DNA of 64,000 nucleotides, taken from positions 2,501 through 66,500 of the forward strand of contig NC_134770.1 of NCBI RefSeq assembly GCF_050436995.1. Reading direction: 5' to 3'. The notes beneath the pieces were generated by a model, which did no database searches, had not been told where the DNA came from, and saw only the letters and a list, made by a program, of their open reading frames with translations. Numbering within the stretch: position 1 is the stretch's first letter; every line of letters starts with the position of its first letter. Source of the DNA: Anticarsia gemmatalis (Eukaryota > Arthropoda > Insecta > Lepidoptera > Erebidae). Below, one piece after another: positions 32,501 through 43,796 of this stretch. Both the position numbers and the translations under genes were made by a program.

Positions 32501-34210
32501 GATCGTTTATGAGTACAGACACAACGCGCGGCAGACGCTGGAGTGATGTCTTCCCGCAGCCGGCTATGCTCGATGGAGATAGTCAGTAGATACAACTGCA
32601 GCTCTATGAAAGCCACAAGTCAATAATATTTACGATGCCAATCCTACGTCAACGTTGTTTAGGAATGCGTTCTTAATTCAGCAGGAATCATTGAAATGAA
32701 CACACCAGTAGTGGTATGTTGTTTAGACACAAAATGGTGAACTACACATAGAAGAACGACGAGCTCAATTAAACCCTTAATGTCGCTCTATCAGGGCAAA
32801 TATAAAGATGTGGAAGTGGGTCACAGGCACAAGTGTGTCTTAATGGCGTGGGGTCAGAGCTCAGAGCCGCACAGTACCGCGCAGCACCGCGCAGCACCGC
32901 TAGAACTGACCCAACTGACCTCTCGCTGATTAATATCACAATTATTTCCGAGTAACAGCTATAATTAAGTTATGTTACGTACATTTTACATTTTTGCTGT
33001 AATGGAAATATTTTTCAGAGAAGTATTCTGAGAGATACTCGTACTTTGTTACAGAGGGAAGATGTTTTTAGAAATAATATTGACAGTAGATTTATTAACA
33101 TTCGAGAAGACGATGAGAACTGGTACCTGTGAAGTAGTTATGTGATGTTTTAGCGTAGCATCGTTGTTGTGGCAATGAACGGTGGTTGCGCGTGGCACGT
33201 GGCGACGTTGCCCAGTATAGCAACAGTGTCTAGTGCTGACGTACTGTGCAGTAGAGCAGCTTACAGGCGAGGTGCGGGAGCACGGCGCTTCTACCGGAGC
33301 CGGCGACACTGAGGGAGCACGGGGCGGGAGGGGAGGGGACCACACTCTACGAGCACGCCGCCGCGCCGACCTCGCACAACACAGCCTTCCACACTTCTGT
33401 TCATCAGTGTGAGCTGGATCGTGTGACGACAGCCGCGGACGTGAGGAGTAGCTGAGCAACACTAGTGAGGGCGGCACGTGCGTGCGTGTGTGTGTCGTGC
33501 CCGCTGTACACAGGCGACACACGCACACGCGCGCACGGGCCGCTACTGACCTCCTTACTATCTACACCGAGCCGCAATGGACGGAACATTACGTTTCCAC
33601 ATATATCCAGGTACGTAAACGAAACAACGTTTTTTTCGATTAAATATATTAATTACATTTTCAAAACTCATTGTCCAATTGACGATAAAACGCTCAGAGA
33701 CGGTACAAAAATACATCTCGCTACATCTAATTAAACTAACGATAAATGGTTTGTAAGATCCACAATAACACGCGGAGTGACATGCTCGCGACGCGCCCGC
33801 GCCTCCGCTCACATCACAACTCTTAACAACAACAACGACGTGCGGGCCGTGCATGCGTGCGCGCGTGCGTGCATGCGTGCGTGCATGCGTGTAAGCGTGC
33901 CGGCGTGCGCGACCCACACAGACAGACAGACGGACAGACAGAGAGAGAGAGACCAACAGTATCGAGAGGGAAAGGAACGTCACTAAACACAATCTAAGGA
34001 AACTAACGTCGAGAGACGACGCCGGCATAACATCGAACATTTGATAAAAATTTGTTACACTTACACGCTACGAGATTGTTGCAAAACTTGTGGTAGCAAA
34101 TATTAGTATTACTGTATTAGTACTTCGTTCATACAAAAACACGGCCGACCTAAACGGGCGTCTAAAATTGACATCGAAATTTACACGATTCAGTTAAGCT
34201 ATGATACACT
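29531..34210. other. Gene-free stretch
   Basis: No domain-bearing frame is found. GC-rich patches lie at 31640-31690, 32140-32220 (CGCGCCACG repeats) and 33250-33560. A TGCGTGCATGCG repeat is at 33850-33900 and an ACAGACAG/GAGAGA tract at 33917-33952. These patches could belong to untranslated exons of the neighbouring gene, but nothing proves it. Confidence 0.4.
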
Positions 34211-34216
34211 TCCATA

Positions 34217-34222
34217 TTTATT
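34217..34222 (-). terminator. Candidate polyadenylation signal AATAAA for the Ig-domain gene
   Basis: AATAAA on the minus strand lies about 840 nt downstream of the stop codon of the immunoglobulin-domain gene. It is a plausible poly(A) signal by sequence and position only. AT-rich DNA contains many such hexamers by chance, so confidence is low. Confidence 0.25.
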
Positions 34223-35064
34223 TGTTAAGAATTTGACATCTATATAAAATATATGATAGTTATATGCTAGCCGAGTATTGCTTCACGCTTCACGCTTCAC
34301 GCTTCCGGCTCAACACTCTCACTTAGCCTAGGATTCTCATTGGTGTTCACATTGCCCTAATAATTCACATACCTTTAGATACGAACGTAACGTACATAAT
34401 ATTTATAATCAATATAAGAAAATCTATTATAAAATATCAACAATTTGGCACATTCGTTTCCTGTTTCTAAATTACGCGTAGAAATCAAGTGGACATACGG
34501 AGTAGTCGACGGAGAGGAGAAATGAAATGATCGCGAGACGAGAGAAGACGAAGACAGGGAACAGGGGAACCAAGGAGTCGGAGTAAGATTAGGCCAGCGC
34601 ACGCTCGCCGCCGCTGAGTGCGCCCGCCACACCCGGCCCTCACGCACCGCGCCGCGGCGAGCGTGCGAGTATAGTACTTATACGAGTATAGACACGCTAC
34701 GTAACAAATGATACTTACATACATACATAGTTCTACGAAGACTAGAGTAGGAGATAGATAGATCGCGCTCTCGGGAGAGGCGACGAGGGATCCGCGACGG
34801 ACGGCTCAACAACACAGTTGTACGATTTGGACGAGTCCAGGCGAGCCGAGGGACCGTGGAGCGTCCGCGGACAGACGGTGCGGCCCGAGCGGGAGACGCC
34901 CGGCGGTGGCCCGGCCGCTCGCTATGCGGCCGCCGGAGACCACGACCGGGCTCTTTCACATAAGGTTTATCGTCTCTCGTCGATTTTTTCGGACACGGAT
35001 GCCGCTCTCACACCGCAGCCCGCCTGGAGCAATAGTGATAATGCGGCTCGCACGCCGCTCGCAT

Positions 35065-35444
35065 TTAGCGGCGCCGAGCGACGAGGTAGGCGGCCAGCAG
35101 CGACAGCGGCGACGGGCTCCCGGCGAAGGTAGCGGCGTTGTGCAGGGCGCGCACGGTGTGCCTCGCGGGCGCGGGCGAGGCGGGCTCGACAGGCGCGGCG
35201 CGGCGCGGGAACACGGCCACGGCGCCGCCGCCGGGCGCGGCCGCCACGCACCACACCTCGTCGGGCTCCACCACGTGCAGCACGGCGCGCCAGCAGTGCT
35301 GCGGCAGGTCGGGCGCCAGCGCCGCGGGCAGCGCGCCGCCGCCGCGCACCCACAGCACGCGCACGCCGCGCCCGCACGCGCCGCACTCCAGCCGCCAGCC
35401 GCCGCGCCACGGCGTCGCGCTCAGCGCAGTCGCCGTCGCGCCGC
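35065..35444 (-). CDS. Ig-domain gene, last exon: divergent Ig-like domain 5 and hydrophobic C-terminus
   Basis: The acceptor is GTGTGGCGTGCAG. GGWRLECGACGRGVRVLWV gives a Cys and core Trp, and VEPDEVWCVAAAPGG the paired Cys of a fifth, divergent Ig-like domain. A Pro/Ala-rich stalk leads to SPLSLLAAYLVARRR and TAA. The hydrophobic stretch is only about 12-13 residues, more like a GPI signal than a full membrane helix. The exon is extremely GC-rich. Confidence 0.75.
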
Positions 35445-38400
35445 CTGCACGCCACACACACGGTCATCGTCTACGAACTATCTCCCCAGTATCGTACACC
35501 ACAGTTGTAAGTGTTGGGCGCTCTCACCGGTAACTTTGAGCGTGACTCGTTTGAGTTCGCGCAGTCGCATGAGGTCGGGGCCGCGCGCGCCCACGCACCG
35601 GTACTCGCCGCCCTCCTGGTACAGCGCATCTTTGATACCTGACAGTAAAAGATTACTTTAAAAAAAGTTTCCAATCGGCTTCCAAATTTCAGCTTCCGGT
35701 ATTCCAAACATTAAAATAGAATACTGGTTATGTTAAAATAACTACTTTTACTGGAACTCGTGATCGACTCACCCAGCACGCCGTGCGCGTGATGTGAGCC
35801 CGCGGGCGCCCACGACTCGCTGGAGTTGCCCACCACGCGCCGCCACCAGCACCCGACGCTCCCTGATAAGTCGTCTTTCATTAGTCACTGATATACATGG
35901 TACTCGCGTTTAGTTGGTACTTAATTTATGAAATTCTACCTTTAGGGCAGTGCAACTGCACGTTGCCTCCGAGCGGCACCTCTACTTTCTGATGGTCAGG
36001 CTCCTCGGGCTCGGGCTCGGCTTCCGTCGCCGTCTCCGTGATCTCTTCGGGAGCTGCTGGAGAATAACAGCATCAAATATATTTCTTTAATACCATTCAC
36101 AAGATGACTTGGAAATGAATTAAAAAAGAAAATGATTGTAAAAATGTGGCGGTCATCGGACGGCACCTGGTAGCAGTCGTCCGCTAGTGTGTTTATAATA
36201 TGTACCTATAACGTTGAGGTAGTAGCCGATGGAGGAGTACTCGGTGTCGAGCCAGGTGGCGCGGCAGCGGTACCAGCCGGCGTGCGAGCCCTGCAGCGCG
36301 GCCCAGCGCAGCGTGGCCGAGCCGCGCGCCGCCTCGTCGCCGCCCTCCAGCGGCGGCGGTGAACTACACATACACAACCGATCATCAATGATGCGATCAC
36401 CACTCATCTCAGACAACACATTACCTACGACGTATAATATCATTATTGTCAATACTTTTAATACAGTGCAAAGCGTTTGCCTGATATGGACATTTTAGTG
36501 CCGATATAACATCTAGATCATCAGAGTTAAAAGGGAAGAATTTTAGAACAGAACTGCGGAACTACGTACATCTTGATAAACCATTATAAAGGTTATGAAC
36601 CCAACTGGAAACAAAATCAGTTGTTTTCCTCAAAACGAGGAAAAGTTATAAACAGCTAAAACATACTAAGGAGAAAGACAAACAACGTGAATCAATGAAC
36701 CATTCCGGTATGAAAACTAAGCCACAAAACTTTATGTATATAAACTATCCCGTGTTGGGTCATGGTGTGGTGTTAGCGGCGTGACGGACACACACACACA
36801 CAGTGTCGATCAATTAGCTAGTTATAGAGGCGAAAAACGAAGTAGAGAACCGAAATACATATGTATATTAATAGTCAAACACTAATTTGGTCAGTGAACT
36901 ACAGGAAATATAAACATGAAATTGGTCAGTCGTTTATTCGTCGAGTATATAAAAGTGCAAATAATAATTTGTTGGGATCCATTAAAATAGACTATGGTAG
37001 CATGTACGGGGCTCGTACAAGTCGGTACATCCCACGCACTAAGTAAATACTTCCAGGGTGTTTACAATTAACCCGGAGGTTTGCGCAGTCAAGGTCACGG
37101 GGAGGTCAACGCGGGTACTCGCACAATTACTGTAATGTTTCAATTAGGAATCTTTTATGAAGGTAATTTAACTGAACTTGGTGTTTTAGTGAATAAATTA
37201 GCAACAGTATGGCGAGAGGCGATGGAGATATTATCATGTCTGTAGTAATGTTTTGTTTGAGCCTCAGCTGCTTGCACACCACAATTTTCAGTTTATATCT
37301 TGATTAAAAAAATTGGTTAAGATTACAATCGGAGTCCTAGTGGTGTGACGCATTAATCTTAAAACCTAATATTTGAATCATAACTGTTGTTCGTTCAAGT
37401 GAGCTGGCAAAAGGCACGGTATGTGGTCACCTGGTAGGGTTGGCATCGTCCCGCAGCCACCAGGCCCTGGCGGGCGGGTTGGCGTCCACGTCGCAGCGCA
37501 GCGCCGCCGCGCCGCCCGCCGACAGCGACACGCCGAACCCCGGCCACCGAGATATCACGAACGAAGGAGGATCTGCGCACAGACACACAGCTTCAGAACA
37601 TACCTACATAAGTACATAGATATCATTCGATACTGTCGCATTACGTCGCATTATGTCGGTTATTATCGAAATCACTTTCCTAAATGCGAGATCATATTAG
37701 TTAATTTATCCTATTTATTCTTGTCTTGGTTCTCTAGTCTTGAAAGCCGGCAGTGAAACGGCGTATAGAAACATTTTAATTAGCCCCCTAAGAGTATCTA
37801 TGTGTGGGACAAGGCCTGATAGTAACATAATATTTAAATGTTAGCAGCCGACCAACAATGTATTTGTGGTGGTCAGTTCTATTATAAACGCTTAGCTCAT
37901 GAATTTCTCAATTCATCCTAAACCGGATAAAAATGATACTTGTCAAAAATATACCCCTCTCCCTTTATCGGCGGGGCGGGAGCGGGGGCGGGAGCGGGGG
38001 AGCGAGGTGGGCGCTGGTCAGTAATCAGTCGCGCAAACATTTGGTCAGCGCTAAGTTTCACAAAGAGCACACATCACACCAACACATACGAACACACGAA
38101 CACACGAACACGAGAACAGACCGACAACTGTTCAACTAACCGATGTTCGATAAACTTCAATACACAAACATTACGCACTAAGTTACGAACGCTCTGAGCA
38201 GTGAGCACATACATACTGGCTTTACTTACTGAAACTTGAGCTTGTATCTACACATATACACCTCACCGCTAATCTGAGATATAATATGTATATTATATGA
38301 GATACTAATTATTGCATTTACGATTACCTATTATAATTACTGGTAAAAAAGGGGGGTGAAAGAAAGGCAAAAGAAAAATAGTGGAAAATTATATCTATTC

Positions 38401-41400
38401 CGGTATAAAAATGACATTTTACTAATGCGTACCATCAGATTTTCACAAAACAACACAGTAACAAGACTACCGGCGGTACTTTGTGTTTACAGCCAGGAAT
38501 GACAACGTAAAGCCCCGGGGAGAAAGGGCGTTAAAAATAAATTGCTACAGTATTTTTGTTCTCATTTACACCTTTAAAGAGTAGTCAGTTGTTTTAATCT
38601 GTTAATCCTGTACATGAAACAGGTGGTGTTCACGAGCCGCCGTACATCGGTACATTCAGTGCGTTGTACAAACAAGTGATTCGCGTCGTTTTGTCACGGC
38701 GACACATACACGGCGTGTTCGCTGCTGCCCCGCACTGCCGCGCCGTGTCTGCGGCACTCGATACATGACGAACACGCGCTTAACATCACAAACAACGCAA
38801 CATCTACACAGAACATCTAATCCCTGTGCACAAACAGCCACTAGTGAATCATTTCTAGTTAATCTGCTTCTTTATACAAACTGTTTTGTTGATCCGCAAG
38901 TATGCACTACATTATTTTTGATAAACTGGTCAGATTCTTTATCCAATGTCCGGGCCTAGAAGATTGAACTCTTGGAAAATAATTTTCACTAGAAGTCAAT
39001 GACCTTTGTTGACAATTTTGTCACTTAATGGGTCCGAAATATTATCGGTTTTAAGTTTAGCGATCCTTCGTTCAGCCTATGAAATTTCCCAGGAGGGATA
39101 AATTTGGGTAAAATGCATGTATATTGCATAATGCAACTTGAAGCGTGCATGGAAGTATTATCGATAATATCGTTGCATGTCCGGGCATGTTCCGCGCACG
39201 TGCAGCGTCGGTCGCGTCGCGCGGTCAACATTCTCATTTACATGATTCATTCATCCCGGGAGCGAGCGCGTGGCGCCGGGAGCCGCGCCCTCAACTTTGT
39301 ACCGACTTTGGCCTAATCCATTGGATATTCATAAAATTTTCGTTCCGTCATAACTGAGGCTCGAAATTCACAAAGTTAGAAATACTTTTTGTTCCTTTCA
39401 CCGAATTATTCTGTTTCAAAATAAACTACAACATCGGTTCATTAGAATAAATTAGTGCGAAGGCATTCGTTTCGTTTGAAGATAGAACGTGTGTCGTAAG
39501 TTTGCTAACATTTCGACACACGTCACGTTCCCGTAGCGCTCCTCTATATTTGAAGGTTAAACAAATTCCAAACAAGGCCTTCGCTAAACTACCCGTAATA
39601 CCTACTACACGTCTATTTGCTGAAAATAAATATAAAGCGTTATACATTTATCAAAGAAGTAGTGAAATACATTTCTGAAGCCTTATATATCAATGCTTCG
39701 TTGATCTAGATTTTAGCGGATGAGAGTGTGAAACCGTCAATCACGAGATTTTCATTCGAGGAAGGTGGGTGAGTAAGAGATAGAGTGTTGTGCTACTCAC
39801 AGGTGACGTGTATCTCGAGCTTGGCGTTCATGACATGTAGCGGCGCGGCGGGCGGGGCGTGCGGCGGAGCGTGCGGCGGAGCGTGCGGCGGAGCGTGCGG
39901 CGGCGCGGCGCTGGCGGCGGGCGCGGGCGGCGCGGGCGTGCGTTGTCGCGCCTCGCACATGAGCGTGGCGTTGTGCAGCTCGCGCGCCGCCGTCACCACC
40001 GCGTGCGACACCGACACACCCTCTACACAACAACAACAACTTTCACTAAGCTCACATCCTGCACCTTGACGACTCTGCCATAGGACGGTAACTGTAACCA
40101 AAGACGGGCGATTTTCCACAAGTATCGACTATCGACTTGTTTCAGAGCCGGATCAACGCGGCGATGGCATTTTGGGAGAATTACTATTTTCATATAATTC
40201 AAAATGTGAAACGCTCGTTAGTTGACAATGTCAGGACTGTAACAAATTTCGCATCGTGTTCATGTAATGTACGATGCAGTCAAGTTTACAAATTTTCATG
40301 AACTAGTACAAGAAATATGACACAAGAAAATGTTTATAAGATTCGTTATTTAAAAAGCAAGATATCCAATTATCGTTTCACGAAAAGGTCAAAATGTAAG
40401 CCGTTCATGAATGCTTCTGATTACTTTGGTAAACTTGCAAAACAGCTTATTCAGGTTTATCCCCTGAGCGTTGAGAATTGCGCGCTACTTGAACTTTTGT
40501 ACGAGTTACTTTGTAACAGCGAGTTGTGATAAATAAGTTGAGCAGTGAGGAGGGGGGGGGGGGGAGGGAACGAGAGTTACCGATGGAGTAATTGGTGTGA
40601 TGTATGCGCAGGTAGGGGCGGTGGTCCAGCGCCGGCTCCACCGCCAGCAGCCGCCACGTCAGCTCCGGCGGAGGCACTCCACCTGCACACACGCACAATC
40701 ACGAGCATGTTAACAATTCGACAACAAAGGAATGAATTTAAGTTCATTTTCTGCATAGGAAAAGGAATTTACTAACTTATATTTATGCGAAATATTGTAA
40801 TCTGGATAAAGTTAACTGTAGCTATTGCAGCGCACCGTGTCTCTCACAAACTCACAGCTGACAAATAAATATATTCTGTAGCTCACGAACACGTATCGGA
40901 TCTGTGTGATATACGAGTATGTGGAGCTGCAAGCGTGACATTGATCTGTTACCTTCAGCGACACAGCGCACTTCGAGCTCGGTCTTGTCTCTGACGGGCA
41001 CCCACGTGTTGCCGGCGTCCAGGCGCCGCCCGTCCACCGCCAGGTACACCGAGCGCACCGGCTCTGTGCCGCACACAATACACATGTCCTTCATTCAATG
41101 TTCAAGTATTTAGCAGCATACAAAGGACGGGAGATACAGATAGGGAACACCGAAGTATTGCACTTATAAGGTACCTCTAAGATATTTAGCTTTTGCTAGA
41201 GATTACTCTTGAATGATCCAAACGAAAGAAGATATAAGTTCTTCTAAATAACCTGTATTTCGAGCACCTCGGTAAACATCAGCACCTCGGAAGTAACATA
41301 AAATTCGCAATTTCGCTCGAAAAAGTTTTTCCTATTACCGTCTGGTTGTAAATGAGAGCGTTATCACAATAACAATATATTGTTTGTATCAGTTTATAAG

Positions 41401-43796
41401 ACAAGCTCATTTGCGTGCTACGAGCCCCGCGGGACTCGCCACACCAGTGTAATGTACTACGTAAGATGTTCATTTAGCGAGCCGCCTGTACTACACGCAA
41501 TTGTAACGTGCTAATGCTTCTACAATTTTAAGAAGCGTAAATTCTTGGTATAAGACTATATAGATAAAAGTTGTGTGTTCACTCACCGTAGATAAGTAAT
41601 CTGGTGGGCTTCCCCGACACAGTGTTTCCCTTGTCGTCGGTGTGTGTACACCTCCAGGCGGCGGCGTCTCCGCGCGTGGCTCGGCCCACCACCAGCGCGC
41701 CGCCGTCGCGCCACACGCCCTCGCCGCCGGCGCCGGAGGCCGAGGCCGAGGCCGGCAGCGCCAGCGCCTCGCCGTCCTTGTACCAGCGGACGTCACTGGA
41801 GTTGGTGATGTCGCAAGGAATCCGCGCCACCGAGTGCGCCTCCACTAACAACTCGCGTTCTAACTTTGCCGCCTGTTGACAATACATGTAAAAGATTAAC
41901 GATATTTAGTTAGGATTAGATGCAGCTCGAGTGCACGCCAGTGCGACCCTTCTCACTGGCATGTAGTCAAACTCATGGACATATTTCGTAGTTGAAGTTA
42001 GTGCAAGCCGACAGACTATAAAGTAAATCGAGAGCCGGTAATGAAACGTACATAACACGTCAGTATGTATGCCAAGTTCCCTTCATTCATCGCGTCGAGT
42101 GCCAAGTGATTAAGCTCGGTATAATTTTCGCAATTCTGTCGCTAAAATGTCGCGTCGAATAATTTCCCTGTGAGTCGACAGAGTGAGGCCAAGTCGACAA
42201 AGTCGCTGATGTTTACGTGACTTTAGCGTCCATAAAAATGTCGGAAAGCGTAAGTTGTTAAAAGTGCTAATGCAGATGTAAATGAGGAAATCTCCGTGTA
42301 TTTCAGCGAGATCTGAGTAATCACATTATAAGTCCTAACGAAGTACTGCGACAATTTGTAAGAAAAATAACGAAAGACTTAACGAGCTGAATTTATTCCG
42401 GACTTAATGAAGAGGACGGACGAGTAAAATAAACAAGACTAGCGCCGCGCCCGCCCTTCGCCCGGGATGCGGCGGGGCTCGGCGCAGCGCGCGGCGGACG
42501 CAAACAATGCCGCCCCGCGATGAATATTCACTTGCATCTGTTGTCGGGGATTTTTCCTAAAATAACTTACTGAGTTCTCTCAGCTCCCCTGCGACTCGAT
42601 CGATACATGTTCTACTGAATTTAAAGTACTATTTCATTATACTACGACAATTCGAACAGAATGCACTAAACTTCTCATTCAAAATAACTGCGGCTATTTC
42701 AGACCGAATTGGAGCACAGCACTCGAGTTTGGACCGGATTAGGATTAGATGGGAGTATCGACGCAATACCACTGCAATATTACTGGCAACGACAAAGTAA
42801 CTGTTGTTCTGTGCAATACTCTAGGCATTTTAGACAGAACATTATCAAATGTAGCGAAATAGATTGCACAAAATCAGTTAATTTTTTAAAAGTATTGGTT
42901 TTGATGGTAGTGATAGAAGGTTGCGTGGTGGGACCTGCGGCGGTGCATGCTGGTGCTTGTTGTCGTGGCGCGGCGGCGTGCGCGGCGTGTACTGCGCCTG
43001 CGCGGGCCGGATCACGAACGTGTCGAGACGCGAGGAGGCGCGCGGGCCGGGCGCGGCGCCCGCGTCGCCGATAGCGTCGCGCACGGCGCCGCGGATGTTC
43101 AGGATCGTGTCGCCCGTCTTCACGCGACGCTCGCCGCTCGACCCTGTCGACTGTAAGTGCACTATTAATAAACAAACAATTGTCGCCTTTGCGCATTGTT
43201 GTAACAAAAAGTCCTGTTTAGTCTACTTTAATACGGCAGAAGAATTTGTTTTGCTATAACATTTAGTTTATTAGGATATTTATTTAAAGTAAGATTAAAC
43301 AATTAGCTCAGCTCGCTTTTAGATAACTTAGTTTGAAACTGTATCTCTGGGTGTAAGTGTGCACTTACTTTCTGCGTCTTATCCCACTGTGCTGCACTAC
43401 GTTTAACTCTATTCTCTTGATTGCTTTGTACGTTCGTTGCGTGTTCAGTCTCTGCTGCTGCGGGAGTGGTGTCGGGGGTGGTGTCGGGAACTACGTCGCT
43501 AGCGGGGTCTGTGTCCGGCGACACTTCGCTGTCTGTTGCATCTGATGGTAGTTTGGTGTCGATACCGTTATCTACGGGAACATCGGCGTCTACGCTTGTG
43601 TCTAGTGACACTTGAGAGTGCAGCTGTGTGTCGGTGTGAGTGTCGGTGTCGGTGTCGGCGTCAGTGTCGGTGTAGGCGGGGGGGTCGCGCTCGTCGCGCA
43701 GGACGGGGTAGAGGGGCGCGTCGCGGACGAGGTCGGCGTCGGCGGGCGTCGGGACGTCGGTGCTGCTCCACTCGGAGCTCAGGGCGAAGGGGAAAC
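35065..43796 (-). CDS. Multi-exon gene for an extracellular protein with about five Ig-like domains (5' end missing)
   Basis: Twelve exons join in frame at GT-AG sites: 43796-43369, 43150-42935, 41872-41587, 41063-40953, 40682-40581, 40022-39801, 37572-37431, 36363-36206, 36056-35940, 35862-35773, 35638-35528, 35444-35065. They give about 785 residues. The N-terminal part is acidic and Asp/Thr-rich with an RVKR furin-type site. Five Ig-like domains follow, each with paired Cys and core Trp: exon 3; exons 4-6; exons 7-8; exons 9-11; exon 12. Nearly all Ig-region introns are phase 1, as usual for Ig genes. The C-terminus has a short hydrophobic stretch (SPLSLLAAYLVA) before RRR and stop, so it may be a GPI signal or membrane anchor. 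The first exon here begins after an acceptor in phase 1, so signal-peptide exons are missing. Linkers such as HVTYPPSF recall insect cell-adhesion receptors, but I cannot name the gene. The second exon's donor (CAG|GTCCCA) is weak. Confidence 0.8.
35528..35638 (-). CDS. Ig-domain gene, placed exon 11: end of Ig-like domain 4
   Basis: The acceptor is TTTTACTGTCAG and the donor G|GTGAGA. It encodes IKDALYQEGGEYRCVGARG with the GEYRC F strand and second Cys, then RELKRVTLKVTG, the G strand ending the domain. Both ends are phase 1. Confidence 0.85.
35773..35862 (-). CDS. Ig-domain gene, placed exon 10: middle of Ig-like domain 4
   Basis: The acceptor is GACTTATCAG and the donor G|GTGAGT. It encodes SVGCWWRRVVGNSSES with the core Trp and an N-glycosylation site (NSS), then HHAHGVLG. 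Both ends are phase 1. Confidence 0.75.
35940..36056 (-). CDS. Ig-domain gene, placed exon 9: acidic linker and start of Ig-like domain 4
   Basis: The acceptor is TTATTCTCCAG, with a second CAG 3 nt further in, so alternative NAGNAG splicing is possible. The donor is G|GTAGAA. An acidic linker (EEITETATEAEPEPEEP) precedes KVEVPLGGNVQLHCPKG with the first Cys of the domain. Confidence 0.8.
36206..36363 (-). CDS. Ig-domain gene, placed exon 8: end of Ig-like domain 3
   Basis: The acceptor is GTGTATGTGTAG and the donor G|GTACAT. It encodes GSATLRWAALQGSHAGWYRC, the classic Gly-Trp-Tyr-x-Cys F strand, then RATWLDTEYSSIGYYLNVIG. The start needs a 1-nt split codon from exon 7, which fits. Confidence 0.85.
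37431..37572 (-). CDS. Ig-domain gene, placed exon 7: start of Ig-like domain 3
   Basis: The acceptor is CTGTGCGCAG and the donor AG|GTGACC. It encodes YPPSFVISRWPGFGVSLSAG (first residue split), then AAALRCDVDANPPARAWWL with the first Cys and core Trp. The joined HVTYPPSF linker across exons 6-7 is a typical Ig-Ig junction and supports the splice call. It ends in phase 2. Confidence 0.85.
39801..40022 (-). CDS. Ig-domain gene, placed exon 6: end of Ig-like domain 2 with a PPHA repeat loop
   Basis: The acceptor is TTGTTGTGTAG and the donor T|GTGAGT. AVVTAARELHNATLMCEA gives strands E-F and the second Cys. A run of about 35 residues of Ala/Pro and four PPHA units follows before the G strand NAKLEIHVT. 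The PPHA units come from a 12-bp DNA repeat at 39857-39904 and sit where the F-G loop of the fold would be. Confidence 0.8.
39857..39904. repeat. 12-bp coding minisatellite (GCGTGCGGCGGA)n
   Basis: Four tandem copies lie within exon 6 of the Ig-domain gene and encode PPHA repeats. Copy-number change would keep the frame and lengthen or shorten an Ig loop. Confidence 0.85.
40581..40682 (-). CDS. Ig-domain gene, placed exon 5: middle of Ig-like domain 2
   Basis: The acceptor is GTGTGTGCAG and the donor G|GTAACT. It encodes GVPPPELTWRLL, which carries the core Trp strand after a VPPP turn, and then RPYLRIHHTNYSIG. Both ends are phase 1. Confidence 0.75.
40953..41063 (-). CDS. Ig-domain gene, placed exon 4: start of Ig-like domain 2
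   Basis: The acceptor is GTGCGGCACAG and the donor G|GTAACA. It encodes EPVRSVYLAVDGRRLDAG and ELEVRCVAEG, the first strands and first Cys of an Ig domain. Both boundaries are phase 1. Confidence 0.8.
41587..41872 (-). CDS. Ig-domain gene, placed exon 3: Ig-like domain 1
   Basis: The acceptor is ATTGTCAACAG and the donor G|GTGAGT. A complete Ig-like fold is readable: SVARIPCDI (first Cys), DVRWYKDGEAL (core Trp), a Gly/Ala-rich loop, GALVVGRATRGDAAAWRC (second Cys), and the G strand GKPTRLLIYG. Confidence 0.85.
42935..43150 (-). CDS. Ig-domain gene, placed exon 2: linker
   Basis: The acceptor is GCACTTACAG. The exon begins STGSSGERRVKTGDTILNIR and continues AVRDAIGDAGAAPG, a Pro/Arg-rich run, and NKHQHAPPQ. 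The chosen donor CAG|GTCCCA is weak but keeps phase 0 into the next exon; a different donor is possible. No domain is recognised. Confidence 0.55.
43369..43796 (-). CDS. Ig-domain gene, placed exon 1: acidic Asp/Thr-rich spacer with RVKR site
   Basis: The acceptor is TTGTCGGCAG and the donor AAA|GTAAGT. The exon encodes GFPFALSSEW, then YTDTDADTDTDTHTDTQ, an Asp/Ser/Thr/Pro-rich run, and NRVKRSAAQWDKTQK. RVKR followed by S is a furin-type processing site. The DTDT run comes from a GTGTCG-type DNA repeat and may vary in length. The exon starts inside a codon, so it is not the first exon. Confidence 0.7.

Noticed and set aside
33049..33528. 159-codon minus-strand frame
   Set aside because: GC-rich low-complexity Arg/Pro/Ser sequence with no domain, start context or splice support.
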